Source: Rhodobacteraceae bacterium UBA6796
GTDB taxonomy: Bacteria; Pseudomonadota; Alphaproteobacteria; Rhodobacterales; Rhodobacteraceae
Length of the DNA: 64,000 nucleotides
Reading direction: 5' to 3'
Assembly (NCBI GenBank): GCA_002452815.1
Contig: DKFM01000004.1
Coordinates: 1-64,000, forward strand
Numbering within the stretch: position 1 is the first letter of the stretch; each line of letters begins with the position of its first letter. The translations under genes and the position numbers were made by a program. The notes beneath the pieces are model-generated. The model saw only the letters and a program-made list of their open reading frames with translations. It was not told the DNA's origin and made no database searches. Shown here piece after piece: positions 46,595 to 55,767 of the stretch.

Positions 46595-46964
46595 GTTGTG
46601 CGTCCCTTCGTCTTGTCTGTTCCTCTGTCCCGGAGCCGAGTCGGACTCCGGGCAGTGGGTTCATGACTGTAGCCCTTGTGGTCTCAGGGTATGCCCGATG
46701 CATTGATCTGCATCAAATCCTTGGCACCGGGGTGAGTTCATTCGCCGCAGGTGCAAATTCACAAATATCAAGCCATTGATCCCCGTCAAGTCAAACCCCA
46801 TATGGCGCGCCGCGAAAAAAGCCCGCTCCGAAAGCCCTTTAGGGGGTTGCCCTCGTGCCGTTCCAGACGAGATAGTGCGCCTGCGACCGATTGATCCGCG
46901 TCAAGGCGCGGCATGATCGGATGACGTAATCTGCACTTCGGACACACCTGGCGGAGGATCGGCC
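46595..46964. promoter_or_regulatory. Divergent ccoN / uspA control region with three FNR-type boxes
   Basis: This 370-base stretch has no convincing gene. It holds three FNR-type boxes. TTGATCTGCATCAA (46703-46716) is a perfect match to TTGAT-N4-ATCAA. TTGATCCCCGTCAA (46776-46789) and TTGATCCGCGTCAA (46891-46904) have one mixed half. The first two are placed for ccoN (minus strand) and the third, 60 bases before the stress-protein start, for that gene. Confidence 0.85.
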
Positions 46965-47804
46965 ATGGCCTACAAATCCATTCTGACAATCGTAACGGAT
47001 GCTGCGGCCGCAAAGGCGCAGCTGGATACCGCCGTGGCGATGGCCCGGCGCGAAGATGCGCATCTTGATGTGCTGTGCATGGGCGTCGACCGCACGCAGA
47101 CGGGCTATTACTACGCGGGGGCCACGGCCTTCGTGCAGCAGGAAACGCTCGACCGTGCGCAAGACGACGCAAAAGAGGTCGAGGCCGCGGTGCGCGCCCG
47201 GCTGGGCAGCGAAGACATCCGCTGGGCCTCGGAAACGCTGGTCGTGCAGATCGGCGCGATCGCCACGATCGTGGGCATGCGCGCGCGCTTTGCCGATCTG
47301 GTGGTGATGGGCCGCCCCTATGCCAAGGGCCGCGGGCAGGAACTGGAAGCGGTGATCGAATCGGCGCTGTTCGAAGGCCAGGTGCCGGTGCTGATCGTCC
47401 CCGACGATTATGCCGGCGCGGTGGCGGCACGGCGTGTTGTCGTCGCCTGGAACCAGTCGAGCGAAGCGCTCAGCGCGATCCGCAAGGCGCTGCCCGTGCT
47501 GAAGGCCGCCGATCTGGTCGATATCACCGTGATCGACCCGCCGACCCATGGCCCCGAGCGCTCCGACCCCGGCGGTCAGTTGAGCCAGATGCTCTCGCGC
47601 CATGGCGTGCATGCCGAGGTCTCGGTGCTGGCGAAAACCATGCCGCGGGTGTCGGATGTGCTCAACCGCCACATCCGCGACAGCAACGCCGATCTGGTGG
47701 TGATGGGCGCCTACGGCCACTCGCGCTTCCGCGAGGCGATCTTGGGCGGCGCCACCCGGCACATGCTGGAAATGGCCGAAGTGCCGGTTCTGATGGCGCA
47801 TTAA
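46965..47804 (+). CDS. Universal stress protein, tandem Usp domains
   Basis: This 279-residue protein has two Usp domains, about 1-145 and 150-279. The second has the nucleotide-binding-type signature VMGAYGHSRFREAILGGATR. The same gene lies next to cbb3 oxidase operons in Rhodobacter species (there called orf277/orf282). Loss of its relatives affects oxidase expression or assembly in some reports. An FNR-type box lies 60 bases before the start, so microaerobic expression is likely. Confidence 0.9.
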   Translation: MAYKSILTIVTDAAAAKAQLDTAVAMARREDAHLDVLCMGVDRTQTGYYYAGATAFVQQETLDRAQDDAKEVEAAVRARLGSEDIRWASETLVVQIGAIATIVGMRARFADLVVMGRPYAKGRGQELEAVIESALFEGQVPVLIVPDDYAGAVAARRVVVAWNQSSEALSAIRKALPVLKAADLVDITVIDPPTHGPERSDPGGQLSQMLSRHGVHAEVSVLAKTMPRVSDVLNRHIRDSNADLVVMGAYGHSRFREAILGGATRHMLEMAEVPVLMAH

Positions 47805-47822
47805 GCGCCTCTTCCAAAACAC

Positions 47823-47848
47823 TGGCGGCGCCCTAGGGGGCGCCGTTT
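47823..47848 (+). terminator. Rho-independent terminator
   Basis: GGCGGCGCCC, a short TAG loop and GGGGCGCCGTTTT form a hairpin with a T-run, about 20 bases after the stress-protein stop. Confidence 0.82.
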
Positions 47849-47944
47849 TGCCATCTCTTCCCCCCGCACAGGCTTGACCGCGCGACCGATCCCCCCCAAG
47901 GATTACGTTGCTTTGACCTGCACCAGACCGAAAGGCCCGCGGCC

Positions 47945-48346
47945 GTGACCCAGATCACCACCGGCAGATGCCTGTGCGGCGACGTCAGCTTCCAGATCAG
48001 CGGCGCTTTCGAGCTGTTCTTCCTGTGCCATTGCTCGCGCTGCCGCAAGGGCTCGGGCTCGGCCCATGCCGCCAATCTCTTCGCCACCACGGCCGAATTA
48101 AACTGGCTGTCGGGGCAGGACCAGGTGCAGACCTTCCGCCTGCCCGAAACCCGGCATCAACGCAGTTTTTGCACCACCTGCGGATCGCCCCTGCCGACCA
48201 GTGTGAAGGGCCTTCTGGTTGTCCCCGCCGGATCGCTTGACACCCCGGTCACGCTGCGTCCGACTGCGCATATCTGCCTGTCCAGTCGCGCGGATTGGGA
48301 AGACGGTCTGGAACATGCCCCCCGTCTGGAGGGCATGCCGGGCTGA
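47945..48346 (+). CDS. GFA-family zinc protein
   Basis: This 133-residue protein has the Cys pattern of the GFA (glutathione-dependent formaldehyde-activating-like) family: RCLCGD (Cys9, Cys11), CHCSRCRKGSGS (Cys28, Cys30, Cys33) and FCTTCGSPL (Cys76, Cys79), which bind zinc. Formaldehyde activation is established only for a few members, so the reaction is unknown here. It starts with GTG at 47945. It is an insertion between the stress-protein gene and fnrL. Confidence 0.85.
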   Translation: MTQITTGRCLCGDVSFQISGAFELFFLCHCSRCRKGSGSAHAANLFATTAELNWLSGQDQVQTFRLPETRHQRSFCTTCGSPLPTSVKGLLVVPAGSLDTPVTLRPTAHICLSSRADWEDGLEHAPRLEGMPG

Positions 48347-48361
48347 GCCCGCCCTGCCCGC

Positions 48362-49108
48362 TCAGATCAGGAAGCCACCGTCCGAATCGTCGCCCGCTTC
48401 CAGCATCAGCCGGTCCATGTCGGGCACGGTGACGTGGCGCTTGCCTTCCAGCTCGATCACCCCGTCGCGTTTCAGCGCGGAAATCTGGCGGCTCACGGTT
48501 TCCAGCGTCAAGCCCAGGTAATCGGCCATCGCCTCGCGGGTCAGCGGCAGATCGAAGGTCATCCGCCCGGTCGCATTGCGCAGCTTGATCGAGGCATCGC
48601 GCCGCGCCACGATCGACAGGAGCGAGGCGATCTTCTCGCGCGCGGTCTTGCGGCCAAGCAGCAGCATCCATTCGCGCGCCGCGTCCAGCTCGTCCAGCGT
48701 CATCTGCAACAGACGCTGCGCGATATGGGGCGTGCGCTCCATCATCTCTTCGAACGGCTTGCGCCGGAAACAGCACATCAGGATATCGGTCGTGGCGGTC
48801 ACGTTGTAGGCCGCGCTTTCACGCCCCGGACGCCCCACGAAATCCGACGGCAGCAACAGCCCGACCATCTGCGTGCGCCCGTCTTCCAGCGTCTGCGTCA
48901 GCGTGGCGATGCCGGTGACCACCGAGGCCACGAAATCCATCTTGTCGCCGGCCCAGATGACGGTCTGCCCGGCCTCGAAGCTGCGGTAATACTTGATTTC
49001 TTCAAGCTGCTCGATTTCGTCGGTCTCGCAGCGCGCGCAAACGGCACGGTGGCGGATCGGGCAGTCTCCGCATTGCAGCGAGACCGGGTGCACGTCGTCG
49101 TGAGCCAT
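48362..49108 (-). CDS. fnrL: FNR-family oxygen-sensing regulator FnrL
   Basis: This 248-residue CRP/FNR regulator senses oxygen through a [4Fe-4S] cluster. Cysteines stand at 13, 16, 24 and 27, with Cys112/113 in the effector domain (LMCCFRR). The helix-turn-helix (REAMADYLGLTLETVSRQIS) has the Glu203-Ser206-Arg207 contacts that read TTGAT boxes. MAHDDV at 49108 is preferred; an ATG at 49114 would add two residues. A box between fnrL and hemN suggests autoregulation. Confidence 0.95.
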   Translation of the reverse strand: MAHDDVHPVSLQCGDCPIRHRAVCARCETDEIEQLEEIKYYRSFEAGQTVIWAGDKMDFVASVVTGIATLTQTLEDGRTQMVGLLLPSDFVGRPGRESAAYNVTATTDILMCCFRRKPFEEMMERTPHIAQRLLQMTLDELDAAREWMLLLGRKTAREKIASLLSIVARRDASIKLRNATGRMTFDLPLTREAMADYLGLTLETVSRQISALKRDGVIELEGKRHVTVPDMDRLMLEAGDDSDGGFLI

Positions 49109-49117
49109 CTGCATTTC

Positions 49118-49131
49118 TTGATTTGGGTCAA
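49118..49131. promoter_or_regulatory. FNR/FnrL box between fnrL and hemN
   Basis: TTGATTTGGGTCAA lies 10 bases before the fnrL start and 35 bases before the hemN start. It matches TTGAT-N4-GTCAA, so it could regulate both divergent genes. Confidence 0.88.
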
Positions 49132-49166
49132 ATTGTCTTGCGCGTTCTATCGCTAAAGATACGCCC

Positions 49167-50522
49167 ATGAAACAGGAATCGCAACTCACCCGGCTCGGGC
49201 TCTTCGATGCACGGGTTCCCCGCTACACGAGCTACCCCACCGCGCCCCATTTCTCGACTGAAGTGGGGCCGCAGCATTTTGCCGACTGGATCGAGGCGAT
49301 CCCGGCGGGGTCCAGCATTTCGCTTTACATGCATGTGCCGTTTTGCCGGCGGCTGTGCTGGTTCTGCGCCTGCCGCACGCAGGGCACGCAAAGCGACGAA
49401 CCGGTGCGCGCCTATGCCGAAACCCTGCTGGCCGAGCTGAAGATGCTGCGCGACCGGCTGGCGCCGGGCGTCACGCTGTCGCGCCTGCATTGGGGCGGCG
49501 GCACACCCACGCTGATGCCTGCCGACATGATGCGGCGCGTGGCCGCGGCGGTGTTCGAGGCCGTGCCGATGGGCGAAGGCGCCGAATTCTCGGTCGAGAT
49601 CGACCCGAACGAGATCGACGACGCGCGGATGGATGCGCTGGCCGAAAGCGGCATGAACCGCGCCTCGATCGGGGTGCAGGATTTCGACCCCCAGATCCAG
49701 AGCGTGATCGGCCGCGATCAGAGCTACGAAATCACCCGCGCGGCCGTCGACATGATCCGCGCGCGCGGCGTGGCCAGCCTGAATGCCGATATCCTGTACG
49801 GGCTGCCGCATCAGACCAACCGCAAGATTTCCGAAAGCGTGCAGAAACTGCTGTCGCTCGGGCCCGACAGGGTGGCGCTTTACGGCTATGCGCATGTGCC
49901 GTGGATGGCGCGGCGGCAGACGCTGATTCCCTCGGATCACCTGCCGACCCCGCAGGAACGGCTGGCGCTGTTCGAAACGGCGCGCAAGTTGTTCGTGGCC
50001 GATGGCTATGATGAAATCGGCATCGACCATTTCGCACTGCCGACCGACGGGCTGTCCAAGGCCCTGAAGGCAGGCCAGCTGCGCCGGAATTTCCAGGGCT
50101 ATACCGACGATCTGGCTCCGGTTCTGGTGGGGATGGGGGCAAGCTCGATCTCGCGCTTCCCGCAGGGCTATGCGCAGAACGCCTCGGCCACCGGCACCCA
50201 TACCGGCGCGATCCGCGAGGGCCGCTTCTCGACCGCGCGGGGCCATGTCTTCACCCCCGATGACAAGCTGCGCGCGCGGCTGATCGAAGCCCTGATGTGC
50301 GACTTCAAGGTGTCGACCGATGAGTTGGTGCGTGACTATGGCGCCAGCACCACCGAACTGGCCACGATGTTTGCCGATTGTGCGGCAAAATTCGAAGACA
50401 TGGTGCAGGTTACGACCGAAGGGCTGGAAATCCCCGAAAAGGGCCGCCCCCTGACCCGGATGATCGCCCGGCATTTCGATGCCTACGACCTGTCGAAATC
50501 GGGCCACAGCTCGGCGATCTGA
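49167..50522 (+). CDS. hemN: Oxygen-independent coproporphyrinogen III dehydrogenase
   Basis: This 451-residue radical SAM enzyme replaces HemF when oxygen is scarce. The cluster-binding motif CxxxCxxC is Cys60, Cys64, Cys67 in VPFCRRLCWFCACR. Other stretches are HWGGGTPTLM and DILYGLPHQT. Its position beside fnrL, with a shared FNR-type box, is the Rhodobacter arrangement (hemZ/hemN). A palindromic repeat follows the stop. Confidence 0.96.
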   Translation: MKQESQLTRLGLFDARVPRYTSYPTAPHFSTEVGPQHFADWIEAIPAGSSISLYMHVPFCRRLCWFCACRTQGTQSDEPVRAYAETLLAELKMLRDRLAPGVTLSRLHWGGGTPTLMPADMMRRVAAAVFEAVPMGEGAEFSVEIDPNEIDDARMDALAESGMNRASIGVQDFDPQIQSVIGRDQSYEITRAAVDMIRARGVASLNADILYGLPHQTNRKISESVQKLLSLGPDRVALYGYAHVPWMARRQTLIPSDHLPTPQERLALFETARKLFVADGYDEIGIDHFALPTDGLSKALKAGQLRRNFQGYTDDLAPVLVGMGASSISRFPQGYAQNASATGTHTGAIREGRFSTARGHVFTPDDKLRARLIEALMCDFKVSTDELVRDYGASTTELATMFADCAAKFEDMVQVTTEGLEIPEKGRPLTRMIARHFDAYDLSKSGHSSAI

Positions 50523-50554
50523 CGCCCCTGCCCCGGCACAATGCCCATGATCCC

Positions 50555-50640
50555 CGTCGGAGCCTCCGGCGGGGATATTTTTACCAGAAAGAAAGCACAG
50601 CGCCTTCTTTCTGGCCCAAATATCCCCCGCGGAGCGTCCG
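50555..50640. repeat. Dispersed palindromic repeat, copy 3
   Basis: GCCTCCGGCGGGGATATTT, ACCAGAAAGAAAG, then CTTTCTGGCCCAAATATCCCC and GGAGCGTCCGGCGG. The inverted arms meet at about 50600. It lies between convergent hemN and the glycosyltransferase gene, as copy 1 lies between convergent genes. It is probably a bidirectional terminator. Confidence 0.82.
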
Positions 50641-50660
50641 GCGGCGCCAAGGGGTCGGGG

Positions 50661-51887
50661 TCAGACCGGGCGCCCGGCGTTTTCCACGAAGTCGATCAAA
50701 CGCGGCAGGCAATGGCTGTGCAGATCGTAGCGCGCGACGATGTCGCGCCGCGCAGCTTGACACAGGGGGGCGAAGCTTTCCGGTTCGGCCAGCGCCTCGG
50801 TCAGTCTTGCCGACCAGGCCGGGATGTCGAAGAAATCCACGAGTTGCCCGTTTTCGCCCGGGCGGATCACCTCGCGCACCGGGGCGGTGTCGGAGGCGAC
50901 GACATGGCAGCCCGCCGCCATCGCCTCCATCAGCGACCAGCTGAGCACGAAGGGATAGGTCAGATAGGCGTGCACCCGGCTGACCTGCAGCAGGCTCAGG
51001 AAGGTCGGATAGGGCACGCGGCCCAGGAAATGCACGCGGCTCAGGTCCAGCCGGTCCTGCACCTCGTCCAGGAAGATCTGCTTCCAGCTTTTGTCGCCCG
51101 GTGGCGCGGCGCCATAGCTTTGCCCTTCGTCGCCGACGATCACCGCATGGGCGTTCGGGCGCGCGGCCAGCACATCGGGCAGCGCGCGCATGAAGCTGTG
51201 ATAGCCGCGATAGGGTTCGAGCGAGCGGTTGACGAAGCTCAGCACCTCATCGCCCGGACGGAAGCTGAGCGTGGTGCCGGGAATATCCAGCCGTGCCTGC
51301 GGGTCGGGGCGGACGGTTTGGGTATTCACCCCGTCATGGCAGACGGTGATCTTGCCGCGCAATTCGGGCGGGAAGGTCGCGGCCTGAAATTCGGTCGGAG
51401 ACAGGGCCGCGTCGGCCTGCACCATCGCCTGGATCAGATGCGCCGCGCGCGCGGTGGTGGAAATCCGGCTGTCCAGCGCCGGGCGCGCGAATTCCGGGTC
51501 GAAATCGGTATCAAGGCCGGTCGTCTGATACATCAGTTCGGCATAGACGAGCAGCTTCGCCTGCGGCCAGATTTCGCGCAGGAACAGCGTCTCGCCCCAG
51601 CCGGGGTGGCCAAAGATCACATCGGGCACATAACCCAGCTGGTCGCGCATCTGCCGCGCGGCCAGCGCCACCTTCAGCCCGCGTTCGCAGCATTCGGCAT
51701 AAAGCTTGCTCAGCCGTGGTTCGATCGTGACCTCGGCGGGTTTGCGGTATTTCATCACCTTCACCGGCGAGGGCCGCTGGTTGGTTTCGGCCGTCAGCGC
51801 CATCACCTCGTGGCCACGCGCGGCAAGCGCCGGCGCCAGATGGGGAAACTGGCCGGGAAAGTTCTGATGCACGAACAGGATTTTCAC
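50661..51887 (-). CDS. Glycosyltransferase family 4
   Basis: This 408-residue GT-B glycosyltransferase begins [20 protein letters not shown]. The sugar-nucleotide-binding domain carries SWSLMEAMAAGCHVVASDT and APVREVIRPGENGQLVD, with the Glu of the EX7E-like motif. Substrate and acceptor are unknown. Its start overlaps the ATPase gene of the peptide transporter by four bases, so it is the last gene of that operon, an unusual partner for an importer. Confidence 0.9.
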   Translation of the reverse strand: MKILFVHQNFPGQFPHLAPALAARGHEVMALTAETNQRPSPVKVMKYRKPAEVTIEPRLSKLYAECCERGLKVALAARQMRDQLGYVPDVIFGHPGWGETLFLREIWPQAKLLVYAELMYQTTGLDTDFDPEFARPALDSRISTTARAAHLIQAMVQADAALSPTEFQAATFPPELRGKITVCHDGVNTQTVRPDPQARLDIPGTTLSFRPGDEVLSFVNRSLEPYRGYHSFMRALPDVLAARPNAHAVIVGDEGQSYGAAPPGDKSWKQIFLDEVQDRLDLSRVHFLGRVPYPTFLSLLQVSRVHAYLTYPFVLSWSLMEAMAAGCHVVASDTAPVREVIRPGENGQLVDFFDIPAWSARLTEALAEPESFAPLCQAARRDIVARYDLHSHCLPRLIDFVENAGRPV

Positions 51888-53476
51888 GCGCGCTCTCCAA
51901 GCGCTGCGCTCAGCAGGGCGCGGGTGTAATCGGTCTGCGGCGCGGTGAAGATCCGCTCGGCGGGGCCTGCCTCGACCACATCGCCACGCTTCATCACCAA
52001 CACCTTGTGCGCCAGCGCCCGCACCACCCGCAAATCGTGGCTGATGAACAGGTAGGCCAGCCCGTGACGGCGCTGCAGATCGCGCAGCAGATCGACGATC
52101 TGCACCTGCACCGTCATATCCAGCGCCGAGGTCGGTTCATCCAGCACCACCACCTTGGGGCGCAGGATCATCGCGCGCGCAATCGCGATGCGCTGGCGCT
52201 GACCGCCGGAAAATTCATGCGGGTAGCGGGCCATCGCGGCGGGGTCGAGCCCGACCTCGGCCATGATCTCGGCCACCATGTCGCGGCGGTTGCGGCCCGG
52301 ATCGACGCCGTGGACGGTCAGCCCCTCGCCGATGATCTGTTCGATCGTCATGCGCGGGCTGAGGCTGCCGAACGGGTCCTGGAACACGATCTGCATGTCG
52401 CGCCGCAGCCGGCGCAGATCGCGCGCAGGCCAGGTCGAGATGTCCTCGCCCTGATAGAAGATCGGCCCTTCGGAACCGATCAGCCGCATGATCGCCAGCG
52501 CCAGCGTGGTCTTGCCGGACCCGGATTCGCCGACGATGCCCAGCGTTTCACCCGCCCGCACCGACAGGCTGGCGGCATTGACCGCCTTCACATGGCCCAC
52601 GGTCTTGCGCAGCAAACCGCGCTGCACCGGAAACCAGATCCGCAGGTCTTCGGTGCGCACAAGTTCGGGGGCGTCGGGCGCCACCGGATCGGCGCGGCCC
52701 TTCGGTTCGGCAGCCAGCAGCTTGCGGGTATAGGGGTGCTGCGGATTGGCAAAGATCTGTTCGGCCGGGCCCTGTTCGACGATCTCGCCGTTCTGCATCA
52801 CACAGACCCGGTCCGCGATGCGCCGCACCACGCCCAGATCGTGGCTGATGAACAGAAGGCTCATCCCCATGTCGCGCTTCAGATCGGCCAGCAGATCCAG
52901 GATCTGCGCCTGGATCGTCACGTCAAGCGCGGTGGTCGGTTCATCCGCGATCAGCAGTTCGGGCCCATTGGCCAACGCCATCGCGATCATCACCCGCTGC
53001 CGCTGCCCGCCCGACAGTTGATGCGGGTAATCGGCCAGCCGGGTTTCGGGGTTCTGGATGCCGACCTTTTCCAGCAGTTCCACGATCCGCGCCTTCGCCG
53101 CTTCACCACGCAACCCCTGATGCAGGCCAAGGCTCTCGCCGATCTGCCGTTCGATCGTGTGCAGCGGGTTGAGCGAGGTCATCGGCTCCTGAAAGATGAA
53201 GCTGATATCGTTGCCGCGCACACGGCGCAGCCGCGCCTCGTCGGCGCCGATCATCTCTTGCCCGTCATATTTCACCGATCCCTCAAGGATCGCATTGCCG
53301 CCCAGCAGGGCGACCGTGGACAGCGCGGTGACCGATTTGCCCGATCCGCTTTCGCCGACCAGCGCCACGGTTTCGCCTTTGTTGACGGCGAAGCTGACGC
53401 CCTTCACGGCGGGGATGATCCGGCCGTCCTGCCGGAAGGACACGCGCAGATCGGCAACACTCAGAACCGGGGTCAT
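51884..53476 (-). CDS. yejF: Peptide ABC importer, tandem ATPase (YejF type)
   Basis: This 530-residue protein carries two ATPase domains. Each has Walker A (GESGSGKSV and GESGSGKTT) and the signature SGGQRQR, followed by [12 protein letters not shown] or [11 protein letters not shown]. The arrangement is that of the YejABEF microcin C / oligopeptide importer. It overlaps the permease gene and the glycosyltransferase gene by four bases each. Confidence 0.93.
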   Translation of the reverse strand: MTPVLSVADLRVSFRQDGRIIPAVKGVSFAVNKGETVALVGESGSGKSVTALSTVALLGGNAILEGSVKYDGQEMIGADEARLRRVRGNDISFIFQEPMTSLNPLHTIERQIGESLGLHQGLRGEAAKARIVELLEKVGIQNPETRLADYPHQLSGGQRQRVMIAMALANGPELLIADEPTTALDVTIQAQILDLLADLKRDMGMSLLFISHDLGVVRRIADRVCVMQNGEIVEQGPAEQIFANPQHPYTRKLLAAEPKGRADPVAPDAPELVRTEDLRIWFPVQRGLLRKTVGHVKAVNAASLSVRAGETLGIVGESGSGKTTLALAIMRLIGSEGPIFYQGEDISTWPARDLRRLRRDMQIVFQDPFGSLSPRMTIEQIIGEGLTVHGVDPGRNRRDMVAEIMAEVGLDPAAMARYPHEFSGGQRQRIAIARAMILRPKVVVLDEPTSALDMTVQVQIVDLLRDLQRRHGLAYLFISHDLRVVRALAHKVLVMKRGDVVEAGPAERIFTAPQTDYTRALLSAALGERA

Positions 53477-54579
53477 TTGAACACCTTTCGGGGGTCGAAG
53501 GCATCGCGCACGCCCTCGAACACGAAGACGAGGAGCGAAAGCATCGAAGCAAAGGTGAAAAACGCCGCAAAGGCCAGCCAGGGCGCCTGCAGGTGCTGTT
53601 TGCCCTGCAGTGCCAACTCGCCTAGGCTGGGTGCGGACGAGGGCAGCCCGTAGCCCAGGTAATCGAGCGAGGCGAGCATCGAGATCGTGCCGGTGATGAC
53701 GAAGGGCAGCATCGTCAGCGTCGCCACCATCGCATTGGGCAGGATGTGGCGGAACATGATGGTACGGTCGCTGACGCCCAATGCCCGCGCGGCGCGGACA
53801 TATTCGAAATTGCGCGCGCGCAGGAACTCGGCGCGCACGACGCCGGTCAGCGCGGGCCAGCCGAACAGGATGGACACGAAGACCAGCAGCCAGAAACTGC
53901 GCCCCAAGATCGCGAACAGGATGATGATGACATAAAGCGAGGGGGTAGAGCCCCAGATCTCCAGCAGGCGCTGGAACACCAGATCGACGCGCCCGCCGAA
54001 ATAGCCCTGCACCGCCCCCGCCGCGATGCCGATGACGCTGGCCACCGCCGTCACGATCAGGGTGAACAGGATAGAGGTGCGGAACCCATAGATCACCCGC
54101 GCCAGCACATCGCGCGCGGTGTCATCGGTGCCCAGCCAGTGCTTGCCATCGGGCGCGGAGGGCGCTGTGCCGACGTTGTTGATGGTGCGGTAGTGATAGG
54201 GGATCGGCGGCCAGATCATCCAGCCGGTCTGCACCGGCGCGCCATCGACGGTGCCGGTGGCCTGCGCCTCGGCGATATAGGTTTCGGGATCGTCCCAGCA
54301 GGCCTCGGCCCCGCCGGTGACGATCAGGCATTGCACCGCCTCGTCGCGATAGATCGCCTCGGTGCGGAAATCGCCGCCGAAGGCGGTTTCGGGATAGAAG
54401 CGATAGGCCGGGAAGAACAGCTGCCCACGATAGCTGACCACGATCGGCTTGTCATTGGCGATCACCTCGGCGAACAGCGAGGCGGTGAACAGCGCCAGAA
54501 AGATCCACAGCGCATAGAAGGCGCGGCGGTTGGCCTTGAAATTGCGCCAGCGGCGCGCGTTGAGCGGCGAAAGCGCCAT
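53473..54579 (-). CDS. yejE: Peptide ABC importer permease (YejE type)
   Basis: This 368-residue permease has a first span near 20-40 and four to five spans at 165-350. It has a periplasmic insertion between span one and the core, and the permease loop RAARALGVSDRTIMFRHILPNA that docks on the ATPase. The start overlaps the yejB stop by one base (TGATG). Confidence 0.93.
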   Translation of the reverse strand: MALSPLNARRWRNFKANRRAFYALWIFLALFTASLFAEVIANDKPIVVSYRGQLFFPAYRFYPETAFGGDFRTEAIYRDEAVQCLIVTGGAEACWDDPETYIAEAQATGTVDGAPVQTGWMIWPPIPYHYRTINNVGTAPSAPDGKHWLGTDDTARDVLARVIYGFRTSILFTLIVTAVASVIGIAAGAVQGYFGGRVDLVFQRLLEIWGSTPSLYVIIILFAILGRSFWLLVFVSILFGWPALTGVVRAEFLRARNFEYVRAARALGVSDRTIMFRHILPNAMVATLTMLPFVITGTISMLASLDYLGYGLPSSAPSLGELALQGKQHLQAPWLAFAAFFTFASMLSLLVFVFEGVRDAFDPRKVFK

Positions 54580-55733
54580 CAGCCCGCCCTCCGCTCGAAA
54601 TCAATGCGCGGGTCGACGAACACATACATCAGGTCAGACAGGATGCCGACCACCAGCGAGATCAGGCCAAAGACGTAAAGCGTGCCGAAGATCACCGGAT
54701 AATTGCGTTCGACCGTCGCCTGGAATCCCAGCAGCCCCAGCCCGTCGAGCGAAAAGATCGTCTCGACGATGATCGAGGCGCCGAAGAACACGCCCAGAAA
54801 CGTCGCCGGAAAGCCCGCGATCACGATCAGCATCGCATTGCGGAAGACATGGCCATACAGAACCCGCCGTTCGGTCAGGCCCTTGGCGCGGGCGGTCATC
54901 ACATATTGCTTGTTGATCTCGTCCAAAAAGCTGTTCTTGGTCAGCAGGGTCATCGTGGCAAAGCTGGAAATCGTGGTGGCGGTGACCGGCAGCGCGATGT
55001 GCCACAGGTAATCCAGCGCCTTGCCCATCATGCTCAGCTGATCGAAATTGTCCGAGGTCAGGCCGCGCAGCGGGAAGATCTTCCAATACGACCCGCCTGC
55101 AAACAGTACCATCAGCATCACCGCAAACAGGAAGCCCGGGATCGCATAGCCAATGATGATGGCGCCCGATGTCCAGGTGTCAAACGGCGTGCCGTCGCGC
55201 ACCGCCTTGCGGATGCCCAGCGGGATAGAGATCAGATAGGCCAGGATCGTCGACCACAGCCCCAGCGTCAGCGAGACAGGCAGCTTGTCGGCCACCAGTT
55301 CGATCACCGTTTGCGAATGGAAGAAGCTTTTTCCGAAATCGAAGCGGATGTAATCGCCCATCATGATGAAGAACCGCTTCCAGGCCGGGATCGGTTCCTT
55401 GTGGCAGGCGGGGTCTTTCAGGTCGGGGGTGCCGGTGAAGCCGGGGTCACAGACGATGCGGGAAAAGCCCATCTGCACCTCAAGCTGCGCCAGCAACTCG
55501 GGTGAGATCCCGCGCGCGCCCTGATAGCCGCCCTCGGCCACACCGCCCTGCCCCGCGCCCGCATCACCGCCGCCCGAGATATTGCGCAGGCTGTCGGCCT
55601 CGCCCTCGACCCGGGCGATGATCTGCTCGATCGGCCCGCCCGGCACGAATTGCGTCAGCGTGAAATTGACCAGCATGATCCCGATCAGCGTCGGGATCAC
55701 CAGAAGCAACCGCCGCAGGATATAGGCGCCCAT
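54579..55733 (-). CDS. yejB: Peptide ABC importer permease (YejB type)
   Basis: This 384-residue permease begins [20 protein letters not shown], with six predicted spans and the docking loop [21 protein letters not shown] 90-residue periplasmic insertion (about 40-140), including a Gly-rich stretch, follows the first span, as in YejB. It lies 34 bases after yejA. Confidence 0.93.
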   Translation of the reverse strand: MGAYILRRLLLVIPTLIGIMLVNFTLTQFVPGGPIEQIIARVEGEADSLRNISGGGDAGAGQGGVAEGGYQGARGISPELLAQLEVQMGFSRIVCDPGFTGTPDLKDPACHKEPIPAWKRFFIMMGDYIRFDFGKSFFHSQTVIELVADKLPVSLTLGLWSTILAYLISIPLGIRKAVRDGTPFDTWTSGAIIIGYAIPGFLFAVMLMVLFAGGSYWKIFPLRGLTSDNFDQLSMMGKALDYLWHIALPVTATTISSFATMTLLTKNSFLDEINKQYVMTARAKGLTERRVLYGHVFRNAMLIVIAGFPATFLGVFFGASIIVETIFSLDGLGLLGFQATVERNYPVIFGTLYVFGLISLVVGILSDLMYVFVDPRIDFERRAG

Positions 55734-55767
55734 AGGAGTTTTCTGCCCTTTTATCCGCCGCTTTGGG